Positions 18,760 to 27,216 of a stretch of DNA of 52,277 nt are shown here, in pieces. The DNA is taken from NCBI GenBank assembly GCA_016200205.1, contig JACQFF010000150.1, positions 1-52,277 on the forward strand, written 5' to 3'. The translations under genes were made by a program, and so were the position numbers. The notes beneath the pieces are model-generated. The model was not told the DNA's origin and did no database searches. It saw only the letters and a list, made by a program, of their open reading frames with translations. Numbering within the stretch: position 1 is the first letter of the stretch; the number at the start of each line of letters is the position of its first letter. The DNA comes from Planctomycetia bacterium. Lineage in GTDB: Bacteria; Planctomycetota; Planctomycetia; Pirellulales; PALSA-1355.

Positions 18760-21207
18760 CTACTCCCGCGTCTTGAGCGCTGCTTGGACATCGTGGACCG
18801 ACTTCTGTTCCTGTGCCGCGAGCTGAGAATCGCCGAGCTGGATGACAACCTTATCGAGCTTGCCGGTGAACTTGAATGGCATTTTTCCGGCGTAATCTTC
18901 GCTGACGGGCGTACCGGTATCTTCGCCGCAGTCCAAGGTTTCGTCGAGCGACATGCGAAACGGCAGCGTGCGTTCGATCTTTCCCTCGGCGACCGATTTG
19001 CCATCCACACTGAGCGTTCCCTTGCCGCCCTTGCCGAGTCCGCCGCCATCATATTTGAAGTCGAACAGGACGGTGTGCTTGCCGGGTGATAAAGGTGCTT
19101 TCGCGGCGACCTTGTAACGAACGACGCCGGCGAGGTTGTAAAGGAAGGCGGGCCTGCCATCGAGGACATACAAGCCATAGCCGGCAAAACGGCCACCGTG
19201 CGTAATCAGCATCCCTTCGGCGCCGCCGGTGGTAATCTCCACGTCGGCCGCGATGCGGAACGATTTGTTCTTAATGTCCGGGGCGGCGCCTTCGGGGATT
19301 CGGACTAAACCGGCGTAGTACGTAAACGACGTTCGTCCCTGAGTGAGACTCGGGCGGTTACTCACGTCCAGACGTTCCACCTTACTGTTATCGATCGGCA
19401 GGGCGTTGTAATGCGCGGCTTCCACCCAGAACAAGTCTTGCATCTGGCGAAGCTTGGTCGGCTCCTTGGCGGCCAAGTCGTTTGCCTGCGTGAAGTCCTC
19501 GTTGATGTTGTAAAGCTCCCATTGATAGCGGTCGATGTCGATATTGCTGGGCGTGCTGATCCAGGGCGGATCCGTAGGCGTCGTCGCGGCGACCCATCCA
19601 TCGTTGTAAATGGCGCGGTTGCCGAGCATCTCAAAATATTGGGTGCGCCGCCGCGAGGGGGCTTTGTCATCGTCGAAGGTGTACAGCATACTCACTCCTT
19701 CGATGGGTTTCTGCGCGATCCCGTTGATTTCAGCCGGGGCCTGCACGCCGACGGCTTCCAAAATCGTGGGCGCGATGTCGATCACGTGATGGAACTGGGT
19801 GCGGATGCCGCCCCTCTCTTTAATCCGCCGGGGCCAGGAGATCACCAGGCCATTTCGCGTGCCGCCGAAGTGGGATGCAATCTGCTTGGTCCACTGGAAT
19901 GGCGTGTCCATCGCGTGGGCCCAACCGACCGGGTAATGGTTGAATGTCGTGGGTCCGCCGAGTTCGTCCATTCGCCGAAGCACTTCCTTGAAATCCTCTG
20001 GCACGGCATTGAAGAACGTCAATTCGTTGAGCAGGCCTTGCGGGCTGCCCTCGGCGCTGGCTCCGTTGTCGCCCTGAATGAAAATGACGAGCGTATTTTC
20101 CAGTTGGCCCGCCTCGGCGATCGCATCCATCACGCGACCCATTTGATGATCGGCATGAGCTAGGGCTGCCGCATACACTTCCATCATGCGAGCAAACAGC
20201 TTCTTCTGGTCCGCATTGAGCGAGTCCCAAGCGGCGATCTCCTTGGGACGAGGCGTCAGGTTGGCATTATTCGGGATGATCCCCAGTTGCTTCTGCCGTG
20301 CAAAGGTTTCCTCTCGCACCTTGTCCCAGCCTTGGTCGAATTTTCCTCTGAACCTGGCGATCCAATCCTTCGGGGCGTGGTGGGGGGCGTGGGCCGTGCC
20401 CGTCGTGTAGTAGGCGAAAAACGGCCGATCGGGCGCGACGGCTTTCTGCATCCGTATCCAGGCGATGGCACGGTCCGCCAGATCTCGGTCAAGGTGGTAA
20501 TCTTTTTCGCCGCGCGGCTTCTCAACGGGCTTGGTTCCTTCAAACAGCGTAGGATTCCACTGGCTGGTGTCGCCGCCGACGAATCCATAGAAGTATTCAA
20601 AACCCAGTCCGGTCGGCCACAGATCGAACGGGCCGGCCTGGCTCGATTGCCAGTCGGGAACGTTGTGGTTCTTGCCGTACCAAGAGGTGTTGTAGCCGTT
20701 TTGCTTCAGCACTTCCGCAAATGTGCCGCAGCTTTTTGGCATCAGCGTGTTGTAGCCGGGGAACCCGGTGCCCGCTTCCATGATGACGCCGGTGGCGCAG
20801 GAATGGTGATTGCGCCCGGCCAATAGCGCCGCCCGAGTCGGCGAGCACAGCGCGGTGGTGTGAAACTGCGTGTATCGCAGCCCGGCTTTCGCCAGACGAT
20901 CGCAGGTTGGCGTTGGAATCGGGCCCCCAAACGCACTTGAAGCGCCAAAGCCGACGTCGTCGGTCATGAACACCACCACGTTCGGGGCGCCTTTCGGGGC
21001 TCTCACCGGCTCGGGAAAATCCTTCGTCGAGTCCTTGGCGGTGCGCCCGATATGGCCGCGGAAGGATTGTTCGGGGCGGGGTAGAATGATTGAACCTGCC
21101 GAAACTTTCTCGTCCGCGAACAATTGCTGGATGTGGCCGGTCATCGCCGTATGGCTGAGTGCCACACCAAATCCAACAATCGCCACAGCCAATATTCGTG
21201 TTCGCAT
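18760..21207 (-). CDS. Arylsulfatase (formylglycine sulfatase, CSPTR)
   Basis: 815 residues with an N-terminal signal peptide. The sulfatase signature CSPTRAALLAGR has Cys121, which is converted to formylglycine by a maturation enzyme. The calcium ligands Asp83-Asp84 and Asp380-Asn381 (GDNGASAEG) and TAHAPHHAPKDW are present. It hydrolyses sulfate esters of organic substrates or polysaccharides, probably outside the cytoplasm. About 200 extra C-terminal residues after the sulfatase fold look like a beta-sandwich (FTYYAGLVRIPEGAAPDIKN onward), typical of the large arylsulfatase A-like subgroup. No maturase gene is in the window. Confidence 0.93.
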   Translation of the reverse strand: MRTRILAVAIVGFGVALSHTAMTGHIQQLFADEKVSAGSIILPRPEQSFRGHIGRTAKDSTKDFPEPVRAPKGAPNVVVFMTDDVGFGASSAFGGPIPTPTCDRLAKAGLRYTQFHTTALCSPTRAALLAGRNHHSCATGVIMEAGTGFPGYNTLMPKSCGTFAEVLKQNGYNTSWYGKNHNVPDWQSSQAGPFDLWPTGLGFEYFYGFVGGDTSQWNPTLFEGTKPVEKPRGEKDYHLDRDLADRAIAWIRMQKAVAPDRPFFAYYTTGTAHAPHHAPKDWIARFRGKFDQGWDKVREETFARQKQLGIIPNNANLTPRPKEIAAWDSLNADQKKLFARMMEVYAAALAHADHQMGRVMDAIAEAGQLENTLVIFIQGDNGASAEGSPQGLLNELTFFNAVPEDFKEVLRRMDELGGPTTFNHYPVGWAHAMDTPFQWTKQIASHFGGTRNGLVISWPRRIKERGGIRTQFHHVIDIAPTILEAVGVQAPAEINGIAQKPIEGVSMLYTFDDDKAPSRRRTQYFEMLGNRAIYNDGWVAATTPTDPPWISTPSNIDIDRYQWELYNINEDFTQANDLAAKEPTKLRQMQDLFWVEAAHYNALPIDNSKVERLDVSNRPSLTQGRTSFTYYAGLVRIPEGAAPDIKNKSFRIAADVEITTGGAEGMLITHGGRFAGYGLYVLDGRPAFLYNLAGVVRYKVAAKAPLSPGKHTVLFDFKYDGGGLGKGGKGTLSVDGKSVAEGKIERTLPFRMSLDETLDCGEDTGTPVSEDYAGKMPFKFTGKLDKVVIQLGDSQLAAQEQKSVHDVQAALKTRE

Positions 21208-21317
21208 GGAAGAGCCTCCGGTGTAGGGGAATTGCCTCTATTCGATATCGATTCACAGCTAACTCGATTAGCACCAGGTCGATTGGCCGCACTCTTTTTT
21301 GTCCCTCGCTCGCCTGG

Positions 21318-22877
21318 TCATTTCGCCGGAAGATCTCGCGTGGCCAGCGCGCGAAACTCTTCCAGGTGTTTGGTCCATGCTTGCTCGAGTTCTCGCACCC
21401 GCTCGGGCTGCTCGACCGCGAGGTTTTGTGATTCCGAGCGGTCATGTTCGAGATCGTAAAGCTCCCACGGGCCGTTGTCCCCTTCGCTGACGAGCTTCCA
21501 GTCTCCGACGCGGATCGCCCGATTGCCGGAATGAAACCACCACAGGTAATCATGCGCGACGGTATTGTCCTTGGTAAAAACCTTGACGAGGCTCCGTCCC
21601 GGGGCCGGCGGAATCGGCTGGCCGTTCCAGGTGTCGGGCTTGGCGCCGCCGGCGAGCTCTAAAATGGTCGGCGCCAGGTCGATGAGGTGGCCCGGGTTGC
21701 GGCGCAATTCGCCGCGCGCTCGAATTCCTTGCGGCCAATGCACCACCAGCGGCGTCGAGATGCCTCCTTCGTGCACGAAAATCTTGGACCGGCGCAGCGG
21801 CGAGTTCGCGAGATTGGCCCAGCCGGGCTCAATGCACAGATACGACTGCCACGAACCGGGCGGCGCGGCGGGGTTGTGTCCGTCGCCACGTAAAACCTTC
21901 TCCGCGCTCGCGCCGTTGTCGCTCATGAAAAAAATGACGGTGTTTTCCAGTGCACCCATCGCCTTGAGTTGATCGAGCACGCGGCCGATTTCGCGGTCCA
22001 TGCGGTCCACCATCGCCGCATGGATGGACATGCGGATCCGCCACTGATCCCGCTGGTCGTCGCTCAGCGAATCCCAGGCTGGCACGCCGGGAGTTCGCTC
22101 GGACAGGTCGCAATCGACCAGCCCTATCTTCCGCATCCGCCCGAGTCGCTCGCTTCGCAGCGCGTCCCAGCCGTCGCGGAAAGGGCCGCGGTAGCGCGCG
22201 ATGTCCTGCTGCAAAGCGTGCAGCGGAAAGTGAGGACAAGTGAACGCGAGGTAGTGGAAAAAGGGTTGGTCCGCATGGTGGTCGGCGTGGTCCTTTAAGC
22301 ATTTGATCGCATGGTCGGCAATGGCTGTCGTCGCGTAGTAACCGCTGTCGGGTGTAACGAGTGGGAGCTTGCGATCATCTTCAAAATGCACTTGCGGCGA
22401 AAAATAGCGGTCCTGGTCCTGCAATAGATACGAATGGTCAAAACCGTTTGCCAGCGGCATCCCATCCACGTGCCACTTGCCCGAGTGATAGGAGCGGTAG
22501 CCCAGGGGCTTCAAGAAATTTGGCAATAGCGGCGCCCAACCGGGCCGCTGACCTTGCGCGCCCCCGCCGGCGCCTGGGATCGCGTCGCGGCGAACCTGTT
22601 GCGCGTAATAGCCGGTGAGAATCGCGGCCCGCGACGGCCAGCAGCGGGCCGTGTTGTAGAACTGCGTAAATCTGATTCCGCCCCGGGCAAGCCGATCGAG
22701 GTTCGGAGTCTCAATCTCGCCGCCATAGCACCCTGGATCGCTATAGCCCATGTCATCCGCCAGGATGATAAGAATGTTGGGTCTTTGGTGCGTCGGCTTG
22801 TCGGCGGCCCGCAGGGCGTAATCGCCGAGGAACAGCAAGGCTGCCAAGGCGCCAATGAACGTCAGTCTCTGGGGCAT
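21318..22877 (-). CDS. Sulfatase (formylglycine sulfatase, CWPSR)
   Basis: 519 residues from ATG 22877, the position that gives a proper signal peptide (MPQRLTFIGALAALLFLG). Signature CWPSRAAILTG has Cys79, with Asp41-Asp42 at ILADDMGYSD and SDNGASAEK as metal ligands. LAFTCPHFPLHA carries the usual His/Lys region. It is shorter than its downstream neighbour and of a different subgroup, so not a recent duplicate. It lies on the same strand, 110 bp before the other sulfatase, and the two may be transcribed together. Substrate unknown. Confidence 0.92.
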   Translation of the reverse strand: MPQRLTFIGALAALLFLGDYALRAADKPTHQRPNILIILADDMGYSDPGCYGGEIETPNLDRLARGGIRFTQFYNTARCWPSRAAILTGYYAQQVRRDAIPGAGGGAQGQRPGWAPLLPNFLKPLGYRSYHSGKWHVDGMPLANGFDHSYLLQDQDRYFSPQVHFEDDRKLPLVTPDSGYYATTAIADHAIKCLKDHADHHADQPFFHYLAFTCPHFPLHALQQDIARYRGPFRDGWDALRSERLGRMRKIGLVDCDLSERTPGVPAWDSLSDDQRDQWRIRMSIHAAMVDRMDREIGRVLDQLKAMGALENTVIFFMSDNGASAEKVLRGDGHNPAAPPGSWQSYLCIEPGWANLANSPLRRSKIFVHEGGISTPLVVHWPQGIRARGELRRNPGHLIDLAPTILELAGGAKPDTWNGQPIPPAPGRSLVKVFTKDNTVAHDYLWWFHSGNRAIRVGDWKLVSEGDNGPWELYDLEHDRSESQNLAVEQPERVRELEQAWTKHLEEFRALATRDLPAK

Positions 22878-23098
22878 AGCCAGTTTTTCTCTGGTGGAGA
22901 GCTGGCCTGAGTTTATGGCTGCACGCCACAACTTATTCCAGCGAACGAAATGATTGTCGCAGCGCAACGCGGTTTTTCAAGCGGATGGGAAGGAATTCCA
23001 ACCCTCGATGCGGTTACCCGCACAGCAGTCGGCAGCACGGCAGAAGACCAATGCGATCGATGATCAGCCACGGCTTTACCAGTACGGGCCGGGTTGGC

Positions 23099-23890
23099 TC
23101 ACGCCTGCCAGTTGGGCTTACGCTTGTGGAAGAATGCGTCGATGCCCTCGCGAATCTCGGCGGTCTCCCAGGCATCCGCCAGCGCACCAGCCGTGTAAAC
23201 AAGATTCTCCTCGGCACTGTGCGTGCTGACGAAGCGGATTAACTCCTTGGCGCGGGCAACGGCGCCGGGCGCACAGGTTAGCGCGGCGGCGACCTCACGG
23301 TCGACCGCCTCATCCAACTCCTCGATCGAGCGGACGACGTCGTCGAGAAGTCCCAACCGCGCTGCGCCGTTTCCGTCGAGCTTGCAGGCGTTGAGCATGA
23401 TTCGCCGCGCCCCCGGTACGCCGATCTTCGCCACGACGTAGGGCGAAATGGTCGCCGGGATCAGACCGAGGGTGACTTCGCTCAAGCGGAATGTTGCGTC
23501 GGCGAGGCCAATCGCGATGTCACAGATCGATATTAATCCCAATCCACCTCCAAACGCCGAACCGTTTATCCGCCCGATCAGCGGTTTGGCCAAACAATCG
23601 AGTTGCGATAAGATCGTCGCAAACTCGGTGGCATCGGCGATGCGGCCTTCGCGCGTGTTGGCCGCCTGAGCGGTCATCCCCTTCAGGTCGCCGCCGGCAC
23701 TGAACACTTCGCCGGACCCACTCAGAACGATCACCCTCACGGCTTGGTCCTCGGCAAGTTGTCTAGCGGCGGACCGCAGCTCTCGCATCAACGGCTGTGA
23801 CATCGCGTTCTTTGCTTCGGGTCGATTCAGCGTCAGCCGCGCTACGCCCCGCCGGTCGACGGCAACGTCGATCATTTCCAATTTACTCAC
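23099..23890 (-). CDS. Enoyl-CoA hydratase, LiuC/AtuE-like
   Basis: 263 residues of the crotonase fold. Oxyanion-hole elements are FSAGGDLKG (65-71) and AFGGGLGL (112-119). The stretch LSEVTLGLIPATISPYVV (about 137-154, Glu138) closely resembles methylglutaconyl-CoA hydratase LiuC and isohexenylglutaconyl-CoA hydratase AtuE; the first catalytic Glu of classical enoyl-CoA hydratases is replaced, as in LiuC. It would hydrate the carboxylated branched enoyl-CoA. It diverges from the acyl-CoA dehydrogenase/carboxylase operon across a 368-bp gap, which fits the same pathway. Which of the two substrates is used cannot be decided by eye. Confidence 0.85.
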   Translation of the reverse strand: MSKLEMIDVAVDRRGVARLTLNRPEAKNAMSQPLMRELRSAARQLAEDQAVRVIVLSGSGEVFSAGGDLKGMTAQAANTREGRIADATEFATILSQLDCLAKPLIGRINGSAFGGGLGLISICDIAIGLADATFRLSEVTLGLIPATISPYVVAKIGVPGARRIMLNACKLDGNGAARLGLLDDVVRSIEELDEAVDREVAAALTCAPGAVARAKELIRFVSTHSAEENLVYTAGALADAWETAEIREGIDAFFHKRKPNWQA

Positions 23891-24258
23891 CGTTCGTCCT
23901 CCTCAATTTGTCGTACGATCTTGCGATCTATCGGGTCCTCAGTACCTAAAAAGGCATCGCGGTGGAACTCGTCGACGACGGCAGGAGAGGCCCAACTTTA
24001 TCGGCACAGCAGGAATCCTAGAACACATCGATGCCGCTGAAAAGAGCGGTAGTGGCGGCGGGCCAACAAGTTTGCGCACCGCCGACGGGCGGGCGAGCTG
24101 CAATCGCAAAAGCTAGTGATTTGGCGTATCTCGGCTGCGAGCCGCCGCGCCCTTGCCAATGCCGAAGGTATCCGGCGGGCGTGTCTGGCATCCTGAAATA
24201 AAGTCGGATAGAATTTCCTTCAACGGCATTGCTGTTCGTCTTCTCGGGGGTAATCGCC
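23891..24258. other. Divergent promoter region
   Basis: 368 bp between the divergent hydratase and acyl-CoA dehydrogenase genes. It must hold both promoters. A TAGAAT-like -10 element occurs in the ATAGAATTTCC stretch about 50 bases before the dehydrogenase, but no convincing -35 or operator palindrome was found. No gene seen. Confidence 0.4.
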
Positions 24259-25461
24259 ATGGCCATTGATGAGTTACGCGAAACGGGCACGGAAGGAACA
24301 ATTCCTGGCACGGGGTTCACCAAAGCACATCAACTATTTCGTGAATCGGTCCGCCGGTTCATCGACCAGGAAATCAATCCCTACATGGACCAGTGGGAAG
24401 AAGCCGAAATGTTCCCCGCGCACGACCTGTTCAAGAAGGCCGGGGATCAGGGGCTACTGGGACTCTCTTACCCGGAGGAGTACGGCGGGGCAGGCGCGGA
24501 CTATTGGTACAACATGGCGTTGGCCGAAGAACTCGCGCGCGTCAAAGGTGGGGCGATTCCGATGGCCTTGGGCGTGCAGACCGACATGGCCACTCCGGCG
24601 CTCAACCAATATGGGTCGCACAAGCTGAAGAAGAAATTCCTCGAGCCGGCGATCCGGGGCGACGCGGTCTGTTCGATCGCGGTCACCGAGGCTGGGGCTG
24701 GGTCGGACGTGGCATCGATCCGCACCAAGGCCGAGCGCGACGGCGACGAGTACGTGATCAATGGCAGCAAGATGTTCATCACCAATGGCGTTCAGGCGGA
24801 TTGGATTTGTCTGCTCGCCCGTACGACGCCGGGAACTACCTTTAAAGGGATGTCGCTGATCATCGTGCCCACCGATACGCCGGGGTTTTGCGTCAGCAAG
24901 AAGTTGAAAAAGCTGGGGAACTGGGCCAGCGATACCGCCGAACTGGTATTCGACAACGTCCGCGTACCGGTGGCGAACCGAATTGGCGAAGAAGGCCAGG
25001 GCTTTATTTATCAGATGCAGCAATTCCAGAATGAACGACTCATCAGCTCCCTGGGCGCGGCGGCCGGCGCGGAAAAGATACTCAGGATGACCATCGAATA
25101 CTGCCGCGGTCGCCAAACGTTTGGCAAGCCGCTCATCGAAAACCAGTGGATCTACTTCAAGCTGACGGAATTGATTTCGGAAGTCGAGTTTCTCCGGCAA
25201 ATGTGTTATCACTGTGGCCGAATCATGGATCGTGGTGACGATTACACGCGGGAAGCATCGATGGCAAAGCTGAAGGCAGGGCGACTCGTGCGGCAGGTGG
25301 CGGACATCTGCCTACAATTCCACGGCGGCATGGGGTATATGGAAGAATACCCGATGGCTCGTTACTTTCGCGATTCCCGCCTGATGTCGATCGGCGCGGG
25401 CGCCGATGAGATCATGCTTGGCATCATCGCCAAATTCGAGGGAATTGCCCCGGCGCGGTAG
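24259..25461 (+). CDS. Acyl-CoA dehydrogenase, AtuD (citronellyl-CoA)-like
   Basis: 400 residues from ATG 24259, with GGGGG about 9 bases upstream. The acyl-CoA dehydrogenase fold is complete: FKKAGDQGLLGLSYPEEYGG, MALGVQTDMATPAL, VTEAGAGSDVASI, GSKMFITNG, RQTFGKPLIENQ, ASMAKLKAGRL and CLQFHGGMGYMEEYPMARYFRD. Several of these (GVQTDMATPAL, ADEIMLGII) recall Pseudomonas AtuD, which desaturates citronellyl-CoA. It should introduce a double bond into a branched acyl-CoA and make the substrate for the carboxylase encoded next. First gene of a run of four on the plus strand. AtuD versus isovaleryl-CoA dehydrogenase is not settled. Confidence 0.87.
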   Translation: MAIDELRETGTEGTIPGTGFTKAHQLFRESVRRFIDQEINPYMDQWEEAEMFPAHDLFKKAGDQGLLGLSYPEEYGGAGADYWYNMALAEELARVKGGAIPMALGVQTDMATPALNQYGSHKLKKKFLEPAIRGDAVCSIAVTEAGAGSDVASIRTKAERDGDEYVINGSKMFITNGVQADWICLLARTTPGTTFKGMSLIIVPTDTPGFCVSKKLKKLGNWASDTAELVFDNVRVPVANRIGEEGQGFIYQMQQFQNERLISSLGAAAGAEKILRMTIEYCRGRQTFGKPLIENQWIYFKLTELISEVEFLRQMCYHCGRIMDRGDDYTREASMAKLKAGRLVRQVADICLQFHGGMGYMEEYPMARYFRDSRLMSIGAGADEIMLGIIAKFEGIAPAR

Positions 25462-25551
25462 TGGTTAGTGGCTCGTGGCCAGTGATTTAGTGGTTCGCGG
25501 AAGATGGTGTTTCCGTGCATTGACCACTAACCACTCATCATCAGCCACGAG
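25460..25551 (+). repeat. Inverted repeats in the gap before the carboxyltransferase
   Basis: AGTGGTTAGTGG (25460-25471, overlapping the stop of the dehydrogenase) is repeated inverted as CCACTAACCACT (25524-25535). A second pair, CTCGTGGC (25472-25479) and GCCACGAG (25544-25551), abuts the ribosome site AGGAGG (25550-25555). The order is A B A' B', so both stems cannot nest in one simple hairpin. A related string occurs after clpB (about 51748), hinting at a dispersed repeat. Confidence 0.65.
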
Positions 25552-25564
25552 GAGGTTATTGCCG

Positions 25565-27169
25565 GTGCGGCGACAGGTTCTCCCATCGAAGCTCGACCCG
25601 ACGTCGGATCACTTTCAACGTAACCGCGACGCGGTTCTGGAGCGGTTGGAAGAATTGGACAAGCTGCTGGCGGCGGCTCGCGCCGGCGGCGGCGAAAAAT
25701 CCGTCGCTCGCCATCACGGGCGTGGAAAGCTGCTGGTGCGCCAGCGCATTGAACTGCTCGTGGACCGCGATTCTCCGTTTCTCGAGCTGTCGCCGGTCGC
25801 CGCCGCTGGCACCGAGTACGAGGTTGGCGCGTCGACTGTCGCGGGCATCGGCGTGGTCTCCGGCGTGGAATGCTATATCAGCGGGAACGATCCCACCGTT
25901 CGTGGTGGTGCGGTCAATCCATACACGCTTCGCAAGGGCATGCGCGGCTTCGAAATCTGCATGCGGAATCGCTTGCCGCACATTTCCTTGACCGAGTCGG
26001 GCGGCGCCGACTTGCCGCGGCAATCCGAAATCTTTCTTCCAGGCGGCGCCTCGTTTCGCTACTTGACGCAGCTCTCGGCGATGGGAATCCCCACCATTGC
26101 GTTGGTGTTTGGCAATTCGACGGCGGGAGGGGCGTACACGCCGGCGATGTGCGATTACACCGTGTTTGTCAAGCAGCGAGCCAAAGTATTCCTCGGCGGA
26201 CCGCCGCTGGTGAAAATGGCCACCGGCGAAGAATCCGACGACGAGGAGCTCGGCGGCGCGGAAATGCACTCAAAAATCTCGGGGCTCTCGGATTACCTGG
26301 CCGCCGACGAGTTGGACGCGCTGCGGATCGGACGCGAAATCGTCGCCAACTTGAACTGGAAAAAACTCGGGCCGGCTGCGGCCGAGGACGTCGAGGAGCC
26401 GCTCTACGATACCGAGGGCTTGCTCGGTCTGGCGCCGACGGACTTGAAGATCCCGGTCGATATGCGCGAGATTATTGCCCGCATTGTCGACGGCTCGCGC
26501 TTCCATGAGTTCAAACCGGCCTACGGCGTCAATCTGATTACCGGCTGGGCATCTCTGGTTGGATACGAGATTGGCGTCCTGGCCAATCAACAGGGCGTGC
26601 TCTTCTCGAGCGAAGCGCAAAAGGCGGCACAATTCATTCAGCTCGCCAACCGGCATCATGTTCCGCTGGTCTTCATTCAAAATGTGACCGGCTACATGGT
26701 CGGCAAACAGTACGAGCAGGCGGGCATCATCAAGCACGGAGCCCTGATGATCAACGCCGTTTCGAACAGCACCGTGCCGCACATCACCTTGCAGATCGGT
26801 GGATCTTACGGTGCTGGAAACTACGGTATGTGCGGCTATGCTTATCGACCAAGGTTCGTCTTCATCTGGCCCAACAGCAAAACGGCGGTCATGGGCCCGC
26901 AGCAACTTGCGGGCGTGATGTCAATCGTTCGGCGGACCGCGGCGCAGGCGGCCGGAAAGCCCTTCGATGAACAGCAGGATGCATTGTTGCGAAAGGCGGT
27001 GGAAGATCAGATCGAGAATGAATCGCTGGCAACTTTTACCAGTGGGCGAGTCTTTGACGACGGCATTATCGATCCTCGCGACTCGCGGACCGTTTTGGGA
27101 ATTGCACTGTCCGCGGCCCTTTCCGCCGAGGTGAAAGGGGCGGAAACTTTTGGTGTTTTTAGAATGTGA
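25565..27169 (+). CDS. Acyl-CoA carboxylase carboxyltransferase (beta) subunit
   Basis: 534 residues. GTG 25565 is chosen because AGGAGG (25550-25555) is 9 bases upstream; the frame extends further back without a site. It has the paired crotonase-like halves of biotin carboxyltransferases: TESGGADLPRQSEIFLPGG, GNSTAGGAYTPAM, FLGGPPLVKMATGEESDDEELGG, then FIQNVTGYMVGKQYE, GGSYGAGNYGMCGYAYRP and the C-terminal DDGIIDPRDSRTVLG. It transfers CO2 from biotin to an acyl-CoA. MCC-beta/AtuC-like proteins share these motifs, and overall it most resembles the AccD2 group of actinobacteria. The biotin subunit follows after 47 bp. Confidence 0.92.
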   Translation: MRRQVLPSKLDPTSDHFQRNRDAVLERLEELDKLLAAARAGGGEKSVARHHGRGKLLVRQRIELLVDRDSPFLELSPVAAAGTEYEVGASTVAGIGVVSGVECYISGNDPTVRGGAVNPYTLRKGMRGFEICMRNRLPHISLTESGGADLPRQSEIFLPGGASFRYLTQLSAMGIPTIALVFGNSTAGGAYTPAMCDYTVFVKQRAKVFLGGPPLVKMATGEESDDEELGGAEMHSKISGLSDYLAADELDALRIGREIVANLNWKKLGPAAAEDVEEPLYDTEGLLGLAPTDLKIPVDMREIIARIVDGSRFHEFKPAYGVNLITGWASLVGYEIGVLANQQGVLFSSEAQKAAQFIQLANRHHVPLVFIQNVTGYMVGKQYEQAGIIKHGALMINAVSNSTVPHITLQIGGSYGAGNYGMCGYAYRPRFVFIWPNSKTAVMGPQQLAGVMSIVRRTAAQAAGKPFDEQQDALLRKAVEDQIENESLATFTSGRVFDDGIIDPRDSRTVLGIALSAALSAEVKGAETFGVFRM

Positions 27170-27216
27170 TGGGACATCCGCGGATTGTGTGAGCTGTCAA
27201 GCCTCACAAGACATCA

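Noticed and set aside
24018-24323. 101-residue antisense frame in the divergent promoter gap
   Set aside because: Runs into the start of the dehydrogenase gene and has no domain or ribosome site.
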